7,403 bases of DNA from DATKMS01 sp041497995 (GCA_041497995.1 JBGQHM010000334.1:1-7403), one strand, 5' to 3'; positions 1 to 6,379 are shown, counted from the first letter of the stretch. Made by a program: numbers and translations. The notes: generated by a model from the letters alone, not told the origin.

Positions 1-1
1 C

Positions 2-667
2 GGACAGAGTGACGTTGCCGTTGCTGACGACGGTACCATTCTTGAGGATGTTGGCGCCTCCATATGCACCAACGGATGCATCGTAGCTGTCAATGGAACC
101 GGTGCCGCTGAGCGTCACTCCGGTCAACCCGAACAGCCCGCTGGTGAACTGCGAGGAGTTTTGCGGGCGGACGAGCAGTGCGCCGACCTGGCGTTGCACC
201 GTACCCGATAGCCCGGTGGCGACGATTTCCCATGTTTCCGGGGCCGAGTCGAGCAACGAGGCCACCACGCTGAACGTGCCGGCGCTGGTTCCTTGCGCCG
301 TGACGAAGCTGTTGTAGCTAGCTACGACGTTGCTCTTCGACGTGCCCAGGGCGTCGGTGTAGCTCGTCGGATGATTGCTCGGTAACACGACCGCGGTGCT
401 ATTGGATGTGAGCTTGGCCGGCACCGTCGCGGTCAGACTGCTCGCCTGCGGCAGCTGGTAGTTCTGCGTGTTGAACCACCCGATGGTGCGCGCCACGCCG
501 GCTTGCGCGAGATACTCGGCGGTGACGCGGCGGCGCAGCGCGCCGCTACTCTGCAGTTGCGAAAGCACGAGATTGTGCGTGCCGGTGGCGATGACGAGCA
601 CGACGACCATGAACCCCATCGCGAAGATCAGGGCGGAGCCACGTTGATTGGCTGCGGCTGGTGTCAT
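2..667 (-). CDS. PilX-like type IV pilus assembly protein, 3' end off window
   Basis: An open frame of 222 codons without a stop runs from ATG at 667 to the left edge, so the C-terminus is missing. The N-terminus has the PilX-type layout: a short leader ending QRG, then a hydrophobic helix at residues 11-30 (SALIFAMGFMVVVLVIATG). Residue 5 after the putative Gly10/Ser11 cleavage point is Phe, not Glu. The rest is rich in Ser, Thr, Gly and Asn and looks beta-rich, with SGTGSIDSYDAS around residues 187-198, a motif I associate with the C-terminal part of PilX-like proteins (from memory). PilX-type proteins are minor pilins that prime assembly at the inner membrane. An AGGA-like ribosome site (TAGGACGGC) precedes the ATG. 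The gene starts 6 bases after the PilW-like gene, so it is the third gene of that operon. The family call is good; the exact role is inferred. Confidence 0.8.
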   Translation of the reverse strand, partial: MTPAAANQRGSALIFAMGFMVVVLVIATGTHNLVLSQLQSSGALRRRVTAEYLAQAGVARTIGWFNTQNYQLPQASSLTATVPAKLTSNSTAVVLPSNHPTSYTDALGTSKSNVVASYNSFVTAQGTSAGTFSVVASLLDSAPETWEIVATGLSGTVQRQVGALLVRPQNSSQFTSGLFGLTGVTLSGTGSIDSYDASVGAYGGANILKNGTVVSNGNVTLS

Positions 668-673
668 GCCGTC

Positions 674-1417
674 CTACAGACCCAGGTTGGGCGGCGCGAT
701 ACGCGTTGTCATCGTCGTGGCGACTCGCGTGCCGGTGCCGGGCTTCGCGGCGCGTGTCTGCACGGTCAGTTGTACGGTGATAACGCGGATGGCGCTCAGG
801 GTCGCCGAATCGTAGGTAAAGGCGAGGCCGGTGACGTTCCCGATGAAACGATGGCCGTTGCGCTGCAGTTGGTTGCCGACCAACGTGAACGTCACTTGCT
901 CGACTGGGGTGAGCTGGCTGCCCGCTAGGAAGGCGTACGTGAGTGCGGGCGTGACGGTTGCCGAGGTGCCGGTGACCGACTGGACCGTGCCGAAGTACCA
1001 ATTCGTCGTATCGGTGATGTAGACAGACGTCCCCACCTTGAGCCCGGTGTTGGACAGGACGGTGACCGACGTGGCGTTCTTGAGTGCGTTCGCCGTGAGG
1101 TATGTATGCACCGCATTCGATTTGCTCCAAAAGCTCAGCTGGGTCGGCGTCGCCGTGATCAGCTCCGCAGCCTTCGATGGGGTGCTCGCGGTCGGCACGC
1201 CGTAACCCGCCATCCAAATCTGGTCGGCCATGACCCGCAATGCCGTGCGCTCGTCGCTGAGGCTTTCACTCACCATGGACTGGCTTGCATAAGCGCGAAA
1301 TTGGGAAAACAGGCTGGTGTACCCAGCAGCCATGAGGAGGCTGAGCAGGAGGATCGCCACCAGTACCTCCATCAACGAGTTGCCGCGCGGCGACCAGAAA
1401 GTGGGTGCGGACCGCAT
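674..1417 (-). CDS. PilW-like minor pilin (prepilin)
   Basis: A 247-residue protein with a class III (type IV prepilin) signal: basic leader MRSAPTFWSPRG, then NSLMEVLVAILLL, which fits cleavage after Gly12 and places the conserved Glu at mature position 5 (Glu17). One hydrophobic helix covers about residues 14-35. The stretch ALRVMADQIWMAGYG (near residue 55-70) is the pattern seen after the helix in PilW-family minor pilins. The remainder is Thr/Val-rich and beta-like. Such proteins are inserted in the inner membrane, processed by prepilin peptidase and form the initiation complex of the pilus. ATG at 1417 is chosen because it gives a normal short leader; the open frame reaches back to an ATG at 1480 inside the preceding gene, which would make an atypical leader. 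No strong ribosome site is visible, so translation may be coupled to the gene ending at 1423, 5 bases upstream. Confidence 0.82.
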   Translation of the reverse strand: MRSAPTFWSPRGNSLMEVLVAILLLSLLMAAGYTSLFSQFRAYASQSMVSESLSDERTALRVMADQIWMAGYGVPTASTPSKAAELITATPTQLSFWSKSNAVHTYLTANALKNATSVTVLSNTGLKVGTSVYITDTTNWYFGTVQSVTGTSATVTPALTYAFLAGSQLTPVEQVTFTLVGNQLQRNGHRFIGNVTGLAFTYDSATLSAIRVITVQLTVQTRAAKPGTGTRVATTMTTRIAPPNLGL

Positions 1418-1422
1418 AGCGC

Positions 1423-1827
1423 TCACTGGAGGATCTCTGTCACGAAGACGGCGCTGCGTGCGGCCTTGAAATCGGTCCAAGCCAGCGTCACGGTGATGGT
1501 GCGTGTTGTCGACAGTGGACCCTGCGCGATCACCGTTGTGCGCGTGTAGCCGCCTCCCGCAGTGCCAGCAGCGTTGAGGTTGCTCTCAACGGTCGTGCCG
1601 ACCAGCGCCGCAGCGTAGCCGTTCGCCGTGACCTGTTCGAGCTTCTGCTGGGCGAGCCGCGTTGCTTCGTCCACCGAACGCGCGCTGACGTTGGCGCGCG
1701 TTGCGGAGACAGCCAGCCCGCTCAGACCGAGGATCGCGATGGTCATCAGGGCGAGCCCGACGATCATCTCGATGATCCCCATACCGCTCGGTCTGCGGAC
1801 GGCCTGCGCCGCAGCCGCTTGCTTCAT
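1423..1827 (-). CDS. PilV/GspI-like minor pilin (prepilin)
   Basis: A 134-residue prepilin. The leader is 15 residues, ending RRPSG; the mature protein would begin MGIIEMIVGLALMTIAILGL, with Glu20 at mature position 5 and a hydrophobic helix over residues 16-38. The segment ATRLAQQKLEQVTANGY (about residues 55-71) matches the conserved helix end of PilV and GspI-type pseudopilins. The protein is short for the class, with a single beta-rich C-terminal domain. It is the first gene of a three-gene minor-pilin operon (PilV, PilW, PilX order, as in many type IV pilus loci), followed after 5 bases by the PilW-like gene. No FimT/GspH-type gene precedes it in the window. No clear Shine-Dalgarno sequence is seen upstream of ATG 1827. 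A type II secretion pseudopilin is an alternative, but the PilW and PilX-like neighbours favour type IV pili. Confidence 0.82.
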   Translation of the reverse strand: MKQAAAAQAVRRPSGMGIIEMIVGLALMTIAILGLSGLAVSATRANVSARSVDEATRLAQQKLEQVTANGYAAALVGTTVESNLNAAGTAGGGYTRTTVIAQGPLSTTRTITVTLAWTDFKAARSAVFVTEILQ

Positions 1828-2050
1828 GGCCTGTGAAACAGCAAGGGCTATACCGGATGCTGACGACGGCCGGCCGCCGCCGGGCGTGCGGCGCTCCTCG
1901 GCGGGGACTCGGCAAGATCCGGTGGCTTTTGCAGAGAGCGCTTTGTGCGTAACGGCTGTGGCAGCGCATGCGCCCTAGCCTGCGAGGTTTTACGTGCGTG
2001 ACCGCCGACCCGCTCTGTGCAGGGCCGAGGCCGAACAGGCGGCGGAGTCT
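1828..2050. other. intergenic spacer upstream of the minor-pilin operon
   Basis: This 223-base stretch lies between the end of the secreted-protein gene (2051) and the start of the PilV-like gene (1827), both on the minus strand. It should hold any promoter of the pilin operon, but I found no convincing sigma-70 pair, no intrinsic terminator with a T-run and no coding frame with recognisable content. Small symmetric elements are present: a perfect 10-base palindrome GCGCATGCGC at 1964-1973, GGCCGAGGCC at 2023-2032, and a GC-rich inverted repeat (CCGCCG at 1877-1882 with CGGCGG at 1899-1904). In DNA of this composition such short symmetries arise by chance. Confidence 0.4.
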
Positions 2051-2650
2051 CTACGATGCGCAGCTAATCGCGACGCCGTTCCCACGGGAGCGGCTGCGGC
2101 ACTTGTGCAGCTCCGCGGTGACCGCGTACCCCGCTCCGTCGGTGACGCTGAGTGAGATGGGCGCGACCAGGTTCGGTGGCTCGGTCGCCGGCAGTTTCAG
2201 CTTGTTCGCCACCACCGTGGCTTGACCCCGCGTGTTCACGACGTAGCGCACAAAGCTGCCGGCGACACGGTGCGTGTCGGCGCCGCCCAGGCAGCCGCCT
2301 CGGTTGACCCGCTCGCAGCGTCCGCTGCAGGTCGATGCGCCTGCATCGATGACCCCGGACAACGAGTGGCCGGCCGCGTCCTTGATCGTTATTGTGATCG
2401 GCGACTTCGTGAACATGGCGCCCGCGTCGCGCGCCGCTGACTGGCTGCAGCTCGGAGGGCGATCGCACAGGGTGGACGAGAGCGATACCAAGGCGGTGCC
2501 CGTGTTTTGCGACCAGCGCAATTGCAGGCGCTGTACGCCGGCGCACGGCGCCGCGTGCGCCGAGCGCGGCAGGGCGCCGAGCGCTGTGATCATGACTGCC
2601 ACAGTCGCCAGCATTCTCGACAGTGTCTTCGCGGAAGTTCTGCGACGCAT
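2051..2650 (-). CDS. secreted cysteine-rich protein of unknown function with internal duplication
   Basis: A 199-residue protein I do not recognise at gene level. The N-terminus is a clear Sec signal peptide: basic MRRRTSAKTLSR, a hydrophobic core (LATVAVMITALGAL) and RSAHA, so cleavage is likely after residue 33. The mature part has eight cysteines (36, 62, 68, 108, 112, 120, 184, 197), an even number that would allow four disulfides in the periplasm or outside. Two segments resemble each other: residues 84-102 (PITITIKDAAGHSLSGVID) and 165-183 (PISLSVTDGAGYAVTAELH), each followed by a cysteine (108, 184). This suggests two beta-rich half domains. There is no C-terminal hydrophobic anchor or exosortase-type tail. 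The start is well supported: AGAGGA lies 4 bases before ATG 2650 (plus-strand 2655-2660). It is transcribed divergently from the ABC exporter. Confidence 0.72.
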   Translation of the reverse strand: MRRRTSAKTLSRMLATVAVMITALGALPRSAHAAPCAGVQRLQLRWSQNTGTALVSLSSTLCDRPPSCSQSAARDAGAMFTKSPITITIKDAAGHSLSGVIDAGASTCSGRCERVNRGGCLGGADTHRVAGSFVRYVVNTRGQATVVANKLKLPATEPPNLVAPISLSVTDGAGYAVTAELHKCRSRSRGNGVAISCAS

Positions 2651-2773
2651 TCGTTCCTCTTTCCCCGCGCGGCGGCGGTCGTCTGTGCAGCGTTACACGC
2701 GCGCCCCTCTTTTTTCAACGACGCACACCTACGGTCTGTCCCTGGCAGGGGTTCCTTGCTATCAACAGTCAAC
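2651..2773. promoter_or_regulatory. divergent intergenic region, candidate promoters
   Basis: These 123 bases separate two divergent starts (2650 minus, 2774 plus), so by position they must contain the control sequences for one or both. On the minus strand TTGAAA (2713-2718) resembles a -35 box, and TGTAAC (2692-2697) could be a -10, but the 15-base spacing is short and the match weak. On the plus strand a small inverted repeat, CCCTG/CAGGG (2740-2750), sits about 24 bases before the ABC exporter start and could be an operator or a leader hairpin. A T-run at 2710-2715 is not preceded by a stable stem. The existence of promoters here is inferred from gene orientation, not proven by motif. Confidence 0.35.
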
Positions 2774-4666
2774 ATGCATCTGGTTGGGTCCGAAGCCGCG
2801 GCTCAGCGACCCCCGCTCCTACGCTTTCTGAGCTACGTTGCTCCGCATAAGTGGTACATCGCGGGTGCTGCCGCTACCGGCGTGCTCAAGTTCGTCATCC
2901 CGCTCGCCTTCCCGCTGGCGCTGAAATTCCTCACGGACGTCGTGCTGGCGCGTGACCCGCACGCCGTGCACGAGTCGACGAATGGTCTGGTGGAGGCCTG
3001 GTGCGTGGCGGTGCTGCGCCTGGCTCCGTGGCTGGGCGAGGGAGCCACCGGCCGGCTCGTGGCGATCGGCCTGTCGATGCTGGTCCTGTATCTGATCCTC
3101 AGCGTCGCCAGCTTCTTTCGCAGCTACTGGGCGGGTCAGGCGGGGCACCGGCTGATCTTCGATCTGCGTTTCGCGCTGTACCAACACATCCAGGGCATGT
3201 CGCACTCATTCTTCGATGCGCGGCGCTCCGGTGGCATTGTGGCGCGCTTCGTCAGCGACATTCAGCTGGCGCAAAACTTCGTCGGCTCGGCGCTCACCAA
3301 CGTGTGGATGGATAGCGCCGCGCTCGGGTTCGTGGTGTGGATCCTGTTCGTGCTCGAGCACCGCTTGGCGTGGGTGGCCTTGGCGGTGATTCCGTTTTAC
3401 GTCGGTCTCATTCACTACTTCAGCCCGCGCATCAAAGCGGCCAGCCTCTCCGTCCAGGAGATGCTCGAGGACTTCTCCGGTGAGCTGCAGGAGAAGATCG
3501 CCGCCGCGGCCGTCGTCAAGGCGTTTGGGCGAGAGGAGCACGAGGCCAAGCGGTTCTATGCCAGCAGCCAGACCCTGCTCGACCTGACGCTGCGCAACGT
3601 GAAGCTCTCGTCGGCGAACCAGGCGGCGACCACGCTGCTGACGAGCATTGCCCCGCTCGTCGTCGTCTGGGTCGCGAGCACCATGATCCTGCACGGCACG
3701 CTGACCGTCGGGACGATGATCGCCTTCTACGCGTATCTCAGCAGCCTGTACCTGCCCCTACAGCGTTTCAGTGAGCTCAGCGTGGTGGTGAGTAACTCGC
3801 TGGCGGCCATGGATCGCATCTTCGAGTTCTTCGACATCCGTCCCGAGGTCGCGGAAGCGCCCGATGCGCACCGCTTGGAGCGCGTTGCCGGGCGTGTGAC
3901 GTTCAGCAACGTCAGCTTCACGTACGCCACGCGCCAGAACGGCCATCCGGTTCTCCACGACATCAACCTGGACGTCCTTCCCGGCGAGACCGTGGCCATC
4001 GTCGGCCGCAGCGGCGCCGGCAAGTCGACCCTGGTGTCACTCATTCCGCGCTTCTACGACGTCAGCGACGGTGCGGTGAGTATCGACGGTGCCGACCTGC
4101 GCCAGGTCACGCTGGCGTCGTTGCGCGATCAGATCGGCATCGTCCCGCAGGATCCGGTGCTGTTCAGCGGCTCGCTGCAGGAGAATCTGTTGTACGGCAA
4201 GCCCGACGCGACGGAGGCGGACGTGCTGGGCGCCGCGCACGCAGCCAACGCCGATGAGTTCATCCGCCATCTGCCCGAAGGCTATCTCACGCTGGTTGGC
4301 GAGCGCGGGATCCGCCTGTCCGGCGGCCAGCGGCAACGGGTGGCCATCGCGCGCACCTTCCTGAAGAACCCGCCGATCCTCATTCTCGACGAAGCCACGG
4401 CAGCGCTCGACTCGGAATCGGAGAACTTGATTCACGATGCCTTGCGGCGGCTGATGCGCGGCCGCACCACCTTCATCATCGCCCACCGCTTGTCCACGGT
4501 GATGAACGCCGATCGCATCGTTGTCATCGAAGCGGGCATGATCTGCGAGATCGGCCGCCACCACGAGCTGCTGGCCCGCAGCGGTGTCTACCGTCAACTC
4601 TATGAGGAACAGTTCCGCCAACCCGCGGCAGCCGCGAGTGCCGAAGTCCTGAGTGATGAGTCCTGA
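2774..4666 (+). CDS. ABC exporter half-transporter (MsbA-type, fused membrane and ATPase domains)
   Basis: A 630-residue protein, a normal length for a homodimeric exporter. The membrane domain occupies about residues 20-330 with six helices (near 28-57, 96-120, 170-194, 198-217, 284-305 and 313-328). The ATPase domain follows and is complete: Walker A GRSGAGKST at 411-419 (Lys417), Q-loop Gln459, signature LSGGQRQR at 515-522, Walker B ILILDE at 535-540 with catalytic Glu540, and H-loop His571. Family members flip lipid A core, other lipids, peptides or drugs across the inner membrane using ATP; the substrate cannot be read from the sequence. ATG 2774 gives a usual N-terminus. A TTG at 2756, with AGGGG just upstream, is a possible alternative; the open frame extends further back but has no family-like content there. 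The last codons and the stop fall inside a repeat element. Confidence 0.93.
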   Translation: MHLVGSEAAAQRPPLLRFLSYVAPHKWYIAGAAATGVLKFVIPLAFPLALKFLTDVVLARDPHAVHESTNGLVEAWCVAVLRLAPWLGEGATGRLVAIGLSMLVLYLILSVASFFRSYWAGQAGHRLIFDLRFALYQHIQGMSHSFFDARRSGGIVARFVSDIQLAQNFVGSALTNVWMDSAALGFVVWILFVLEHRLAWVALAVIPFYVGLIHYFSPRIKAASLSVQEMLEDFSGELQEKIAAAAVVKAFGREEHEAKRFYASSQTLLDLTLRNVKLSSANQAATTLLTSIAPLVVVWVASTMILHGTLTVGTMIAFYAYLSSLYLPLQRFSELSVVVSNSLAAMDRIFEFFDIRPEVAEAPDAHRLERVAGRVTFSNVSFTYATRQNGHPVLHDINLDVLPGETVAIVGRSGAGKSTLVSLIPRFYDVSDGAVSIDGADLRQVTLASLRDQIGIVPQDPVLFSGSLQENLLYGKPDATEADVLGAAHAANADEFIRHLPEGYLTLVGERGIRLSGGQRQRVAIARTFLKNPPILILDEATAALDSESENLIHDALRRLMRGRTTFIIAHRLSTVMNADRIVVIEAGMICEIGRHHELLARSGVYRQLYEEQFRQPAAAASAEVLSDES

Positions 4667-4718
4667 GCCCGAGTCCGATACCTCGGGACTCCGCACACAG
4701 GACTCAGGACTTTATTAT
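4644..4718 (+). terminator. inverted heptamer repeats forming a terminator-like hairpin at the end of the ABC gene
   Basis: The left arm AAGTCCTGAGT (4644-4654) is perfectly complementary to ACTCAGGACTT (4702-4712), and TATTATT follows (4713-4719). A second copy AGTCCTGAG (4659-4667) can pair with the same right arm, while CCCGAG (4668-4673) pairs with CTCGGG (4682-4687) inside the loop. The result is a stacked stem followed by a T-rich tract, which would suit a rho-independent terminator for the ABC gene. The left arm lies within the coding region and the TGA (4664-4666) is part of the repeat. The long inner loop and imperfect T-run leave termination uncertain. TATTAT at 4713-4718 could also serve as a -10 box for the exosortase gene, but no -35 is apparent. 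Confidence 0.5.
4645..4711. repeat. short heptamer repeats in inverted orientation
   Basis: Three consecutive heptads are visible on the left: GTCCTGA (4646-4652), GTGATGA (4653-4659) and GTCCTGA (4660-4666), the middle one degenerate. On the right the complement appears as ACAGGAC (4697-4703) and TCAGGAC (4704-4710). The regular 7-base period and mirrored arrangement suggest one repeat element rather than chance, of the kind dispersed between genes in some large bacterial genomes. Only one occurrence is seen in this window, so dispersal is inference. Confidence 0.55.
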
Positions 4719-4746
4719 TCGTCGGCCCTCCTCTATCGTGCGCCCG

Positions 4747-5226
4747 ATGAAATGGCCGTTCCTTCGCTTCGGGCTGCTGTTCTTCGGCTTTCTGCTCGGC
4801 TTCAGTGTCTTGAGCGTGGTGACGGACCTCCAGAATCACCTGCACGTTGCGGAGAACGGGATCGCCGGCGCCGCTACGTGGATGGCACACGGCATCGGGA
4901 GCATCGCCAGCGTCAAGGAGAATATCATCAGCGTCGGCGCGCTCACGCTCGACATCAACCACGAATGCACCGGCGTGTTCGTCTTGTTCGTGTTGATCAG
5001 CTTCATCGGCTCGTATCCTGCGGGCTGGAGGACCAAGGTGTTGGGGATCGTGGTCGGCGTCACGGTGCTCACCGCTATCAACGTGCTGCGCATCGTTACG
5101 CTGGTGCGCATCGTGGAATTTTATCCGGGGCTCTTCGTCTACTTCCATGAATACGTGTGGCAGGGCGCCTTTCTGATGCTGGTGACGTTGTACGCGCTCA
5201 CCTGGGTGGAGTGGGCACGGCGATGA
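4747..5226 (+). CDS. exosortase/archaeosortase-family membrane cysteine transpeptidase, short form (XrtH-like)
   Basis: A 159-residue membrane protein with about four hydrophobic helices. It carries the family signature: NHECTGVF with the catalytic Cys74, NVLRIVTLVRI with Arg115, and YFHEYVWQ with His134, the Cys/Arg/His triad of exosortases and archaeosortases. Between them, SYPAGWRTKVLGIVVG matches the conserved linker (aromatic-Pro, W, K, G) of the short class. Full exosortases such as EpsH-type proteins are much longer; this size fits the single-domain group that includes XrtH. Family members cut C-terminal sorting signals of exported proteins at the inner membrane and transfer them to a surface carrier. 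The start is uncertain: ATG 4747 is taken, and GTG 4738 in frame adds three residues; neither has a clear ribosome site. The stop overlaps the next start by 4 bases (ATGA at 5223-5226), a sign of translational coupling. The subclass is inferred from memory of the family pattern. Confidence 0.85.
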   Translation: MKWPFLRFGLLFFGFLLGFSVLSVVTDLQNHLHVAENGIAGAATWMAHGIGSIASVKENIISVGALTLDINHECTGVFVLFVLISFIGSYPAGWRTKVLGIVVGVTVLTAINVLRIVTLVRIVEFYPGLFVYFHEYVWQGAFLMLVTLYALTWVEWARR

Positions 5227-5738
5227 AGTGGCGCTTCGCGGGGAAGTTCCTCATCAGCTTCGCCATCCTCATGGTGCTGTGGGCGCAGAGCGACTTCGGC
5301 ACCCACTATCGCAGCGCGGCGCTCGCGGTCGTCGGATTCCTGAGTCCCTTGGTGAACGGCTGGCAGCTCGAGTACGATCAGCCGGGCGCGATTGCCGCTG
5401 TCCTCTTCCGGTCCGGGCGCAGCGAGCTGCCGATGCTGCTGCAGCTGCCGGCGCTGTCGATGGGCCTGGTGCCGTTCGTGTCGCTCATCCTGGCGACGCC
5501 GGGGCAGGGCGCCAAACGCACCGCCATCAACGTCGTGCTGGGGAGCTGCCTGTACTTCCTTGTCCACGTCATTGTGGTGCTGGCCTATCCGCTGATCATG
5601 GATCGACCGAACACGGTGAAGGACACCCTCGGGGTGTTCACCGGCTTGATGGCGTTCGTCGTAGCGCCACTGGGGCTGTGGTTCGTGTTGACCTATCCTG
5701 CGCTGCGTTCGCTGTGGCAACTCGGTCCGGAGCAGTAG
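5223..5738 (+). CDS. exosortase-associated multi-pass membrane protein
   Basis: A 171-residue, strongly hydrophobic protein with about five membrane segments: residues about 9-20 (FLISFAILMVLW), 30-48, 72-95 (LPMLLQLPALSMGLVPFVSLILAT), 100-126 (INVVLGSCLYFLVHVIVVLAYP) and 137-160. It has no nucleotide-binding, protease or transferase motif I can recognise. It starts in a 4-base overlap with the exosortase stop, so the two are almost certainly co-translated. Short exosortases of the XrtH class are known to have a dedicated membrane protein next to them, and this gene fits that position and character. A role in stabilising the enzyme, presenting the substrate or handling the acceptor is inference. 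ATG 5223 is preferred over an upstream in-frame ATG (5157) lying deep within the exosortase gene, which would add a non-hydrophobic extension. Confidence 0.7.
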   Translation: MKWRFAGKFLISFAILMVLWAQSDFGTHYRSAALAVVGFLSPLVNGWQLEYDQPGAIAAVLFRSGRSELPMLLQLPALSMGLVPFVSLILATPGQGAKRTAINVVLGSCLYFLVHVIVVLAYPLIMDRPNTVKDTLGVFTGLMAFVVAPLGLWFVLTYPALRSLWQLGPEQ

Positions 5739-6379
5739 GGTCGCCTGCGCTGCGCGCCGTCATCTTCGACTGCGATGGCGTGCTGTTCGATTCGTGGCGG
5801 GCGAACGTTGCGTTCTACAACGCCGTGCTCGCTGAGCTCGGGCGGCCACCACTCGACGCCGCCGGCGAGCGGCAGGCACACGTGCTGTCGTCCCCCCAAC
5901 TCTTCGCCACACTGTTTGGCGAGGATGCGGTGTTGGTCGAGCGCGCCACCGCACTGGCGCGCGATTCGGACTACGGGCCGTTCTATCAATGGATGCAACC
6001 GGCACCCGGGCTGCACGCCCTGCTCGCCGAGCTGAAGCGAACCTATCGCCTGGCGATGGCGACGAACCGCGGTGTTACTGCGGGCCGTGTCGTCCGCCAC
6101 TTCGGCTTGGAGGCATTGTTCGAGCTGACCGTGGGTATTCACGACGTCGCACGGCCGAAGCCGTCGCCCGATATGATTGACAAGTGCGTTGCCCATTTCG
6201 GGATTGCGCCGGACGAAGCAGTGTACGTCGGGGACACGCAGTCCGATCGCGAGGCCGCACACGCGGCTGGCACGCACTTCGTCGCCGTTGGCGAGCACGT
6301 GGAGGCGCCGCTACGCATTCGTGAGCTCGCCGAGCTCCCTGCTCTGTTGGTGGCGACGTGGGGTGCCGAGAGCGAGTAG
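5714..6379 (+). CDS. HAD-superfamily hydrolase (phosphoglycolate phosphatase-like, subfamily IA)
   Basis: About 221 residues. All four HAD motifs are present: motif I FDCDGVLFDS with nucleophile Asp19 and acid Asp21, motif II ATN with Thr117, motif III Lys149 (RPKPSPD) and motif IV VGDTQSD with Asp174 and Asp178 for Mg2+ binding. The segment between motifs I and II, about residues 27-100, is a helical C1 cap as in Gph, pyrophosphatase and beta-phosphoglucomutase relatives. It should dephosphorylate a small soluble metabolite in the cytoplasm; the substrate cannot be told. No ATG lies near the domain start. GTG 5714, overlapping the membrane-protein gene by 25 bases, is the nearest standard start; no ribosome site is evident, so coupling to the upstream gene is likely. 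A start closer to motif I (for example CTG 5750, which has GTAGGG before it) cannot be excluded. Whether it serves the exosortase system or is only co-transcribed is unknown. Confidence 0.85.
   Translation: MATRSGAVGSPALRAVIFDCDGVLFDSWRANVAFYNAVLAELGRPPLDAAGERQAHVLSSPQLFATLFGEDAVLVERATALARDSDYGPFYQWMQPAPGLHALLAELKRTYRLAMATNRGVTAGRVVRHFGLEALFELTVGIHDVARPKPSPDMIDKCVAHFGIAPDEAVYVGDTQSDREAAHAAGTHFVAVGEHVEAPLRIRELAELPALLVATWGAESE

Noticed and set aside
546..1217. 223-codon open frame on the minus strand overlapping the PilW- and PilX-like genes
   Set aside because: It is a frame-shifted shadow of the pilin genes, Arg/His-rich with no family features; the prepilin frames have clear signals and good gene spacing.
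1841..1854. Sigma-54-like GG-N10-GC pattern with TTGC on the minus strand before the PilV-like gene
   Set aside because: The -24 half matches only GG, and the predicted transcript would start about 2 bases before the ATG, leaving no leader.
1964..1973. Perfect palindrome GCGCATGCGC as an operator
   Set aside because: Ten bases of GC-rich symmetry are expected by chance, and nothing links it to a promoter.
2507..2773. 89-codon upstream extension of the ABC exporter frame
   Set aside because: It is antisense to the start of the secreted-protein gene, Arg-rich and unlike any exporter N-terminus; ATG 2774 gives the normal family length.
4037..4696. 219-codon minus-strand open frame antisense to the ABC ATPase domain
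   Set aside because: The plus strand encodes all ABC motifs in order; the antisense frame is a compositional shadow.
5228..5713. Upstream extension of the HAD frame across the membrane-protein gene
   Set aside because: High-GC open frame overlapping a clear hydrophobic coding region; the HAD domain begins at the FDCDG motif just after the membrane gene's stop.
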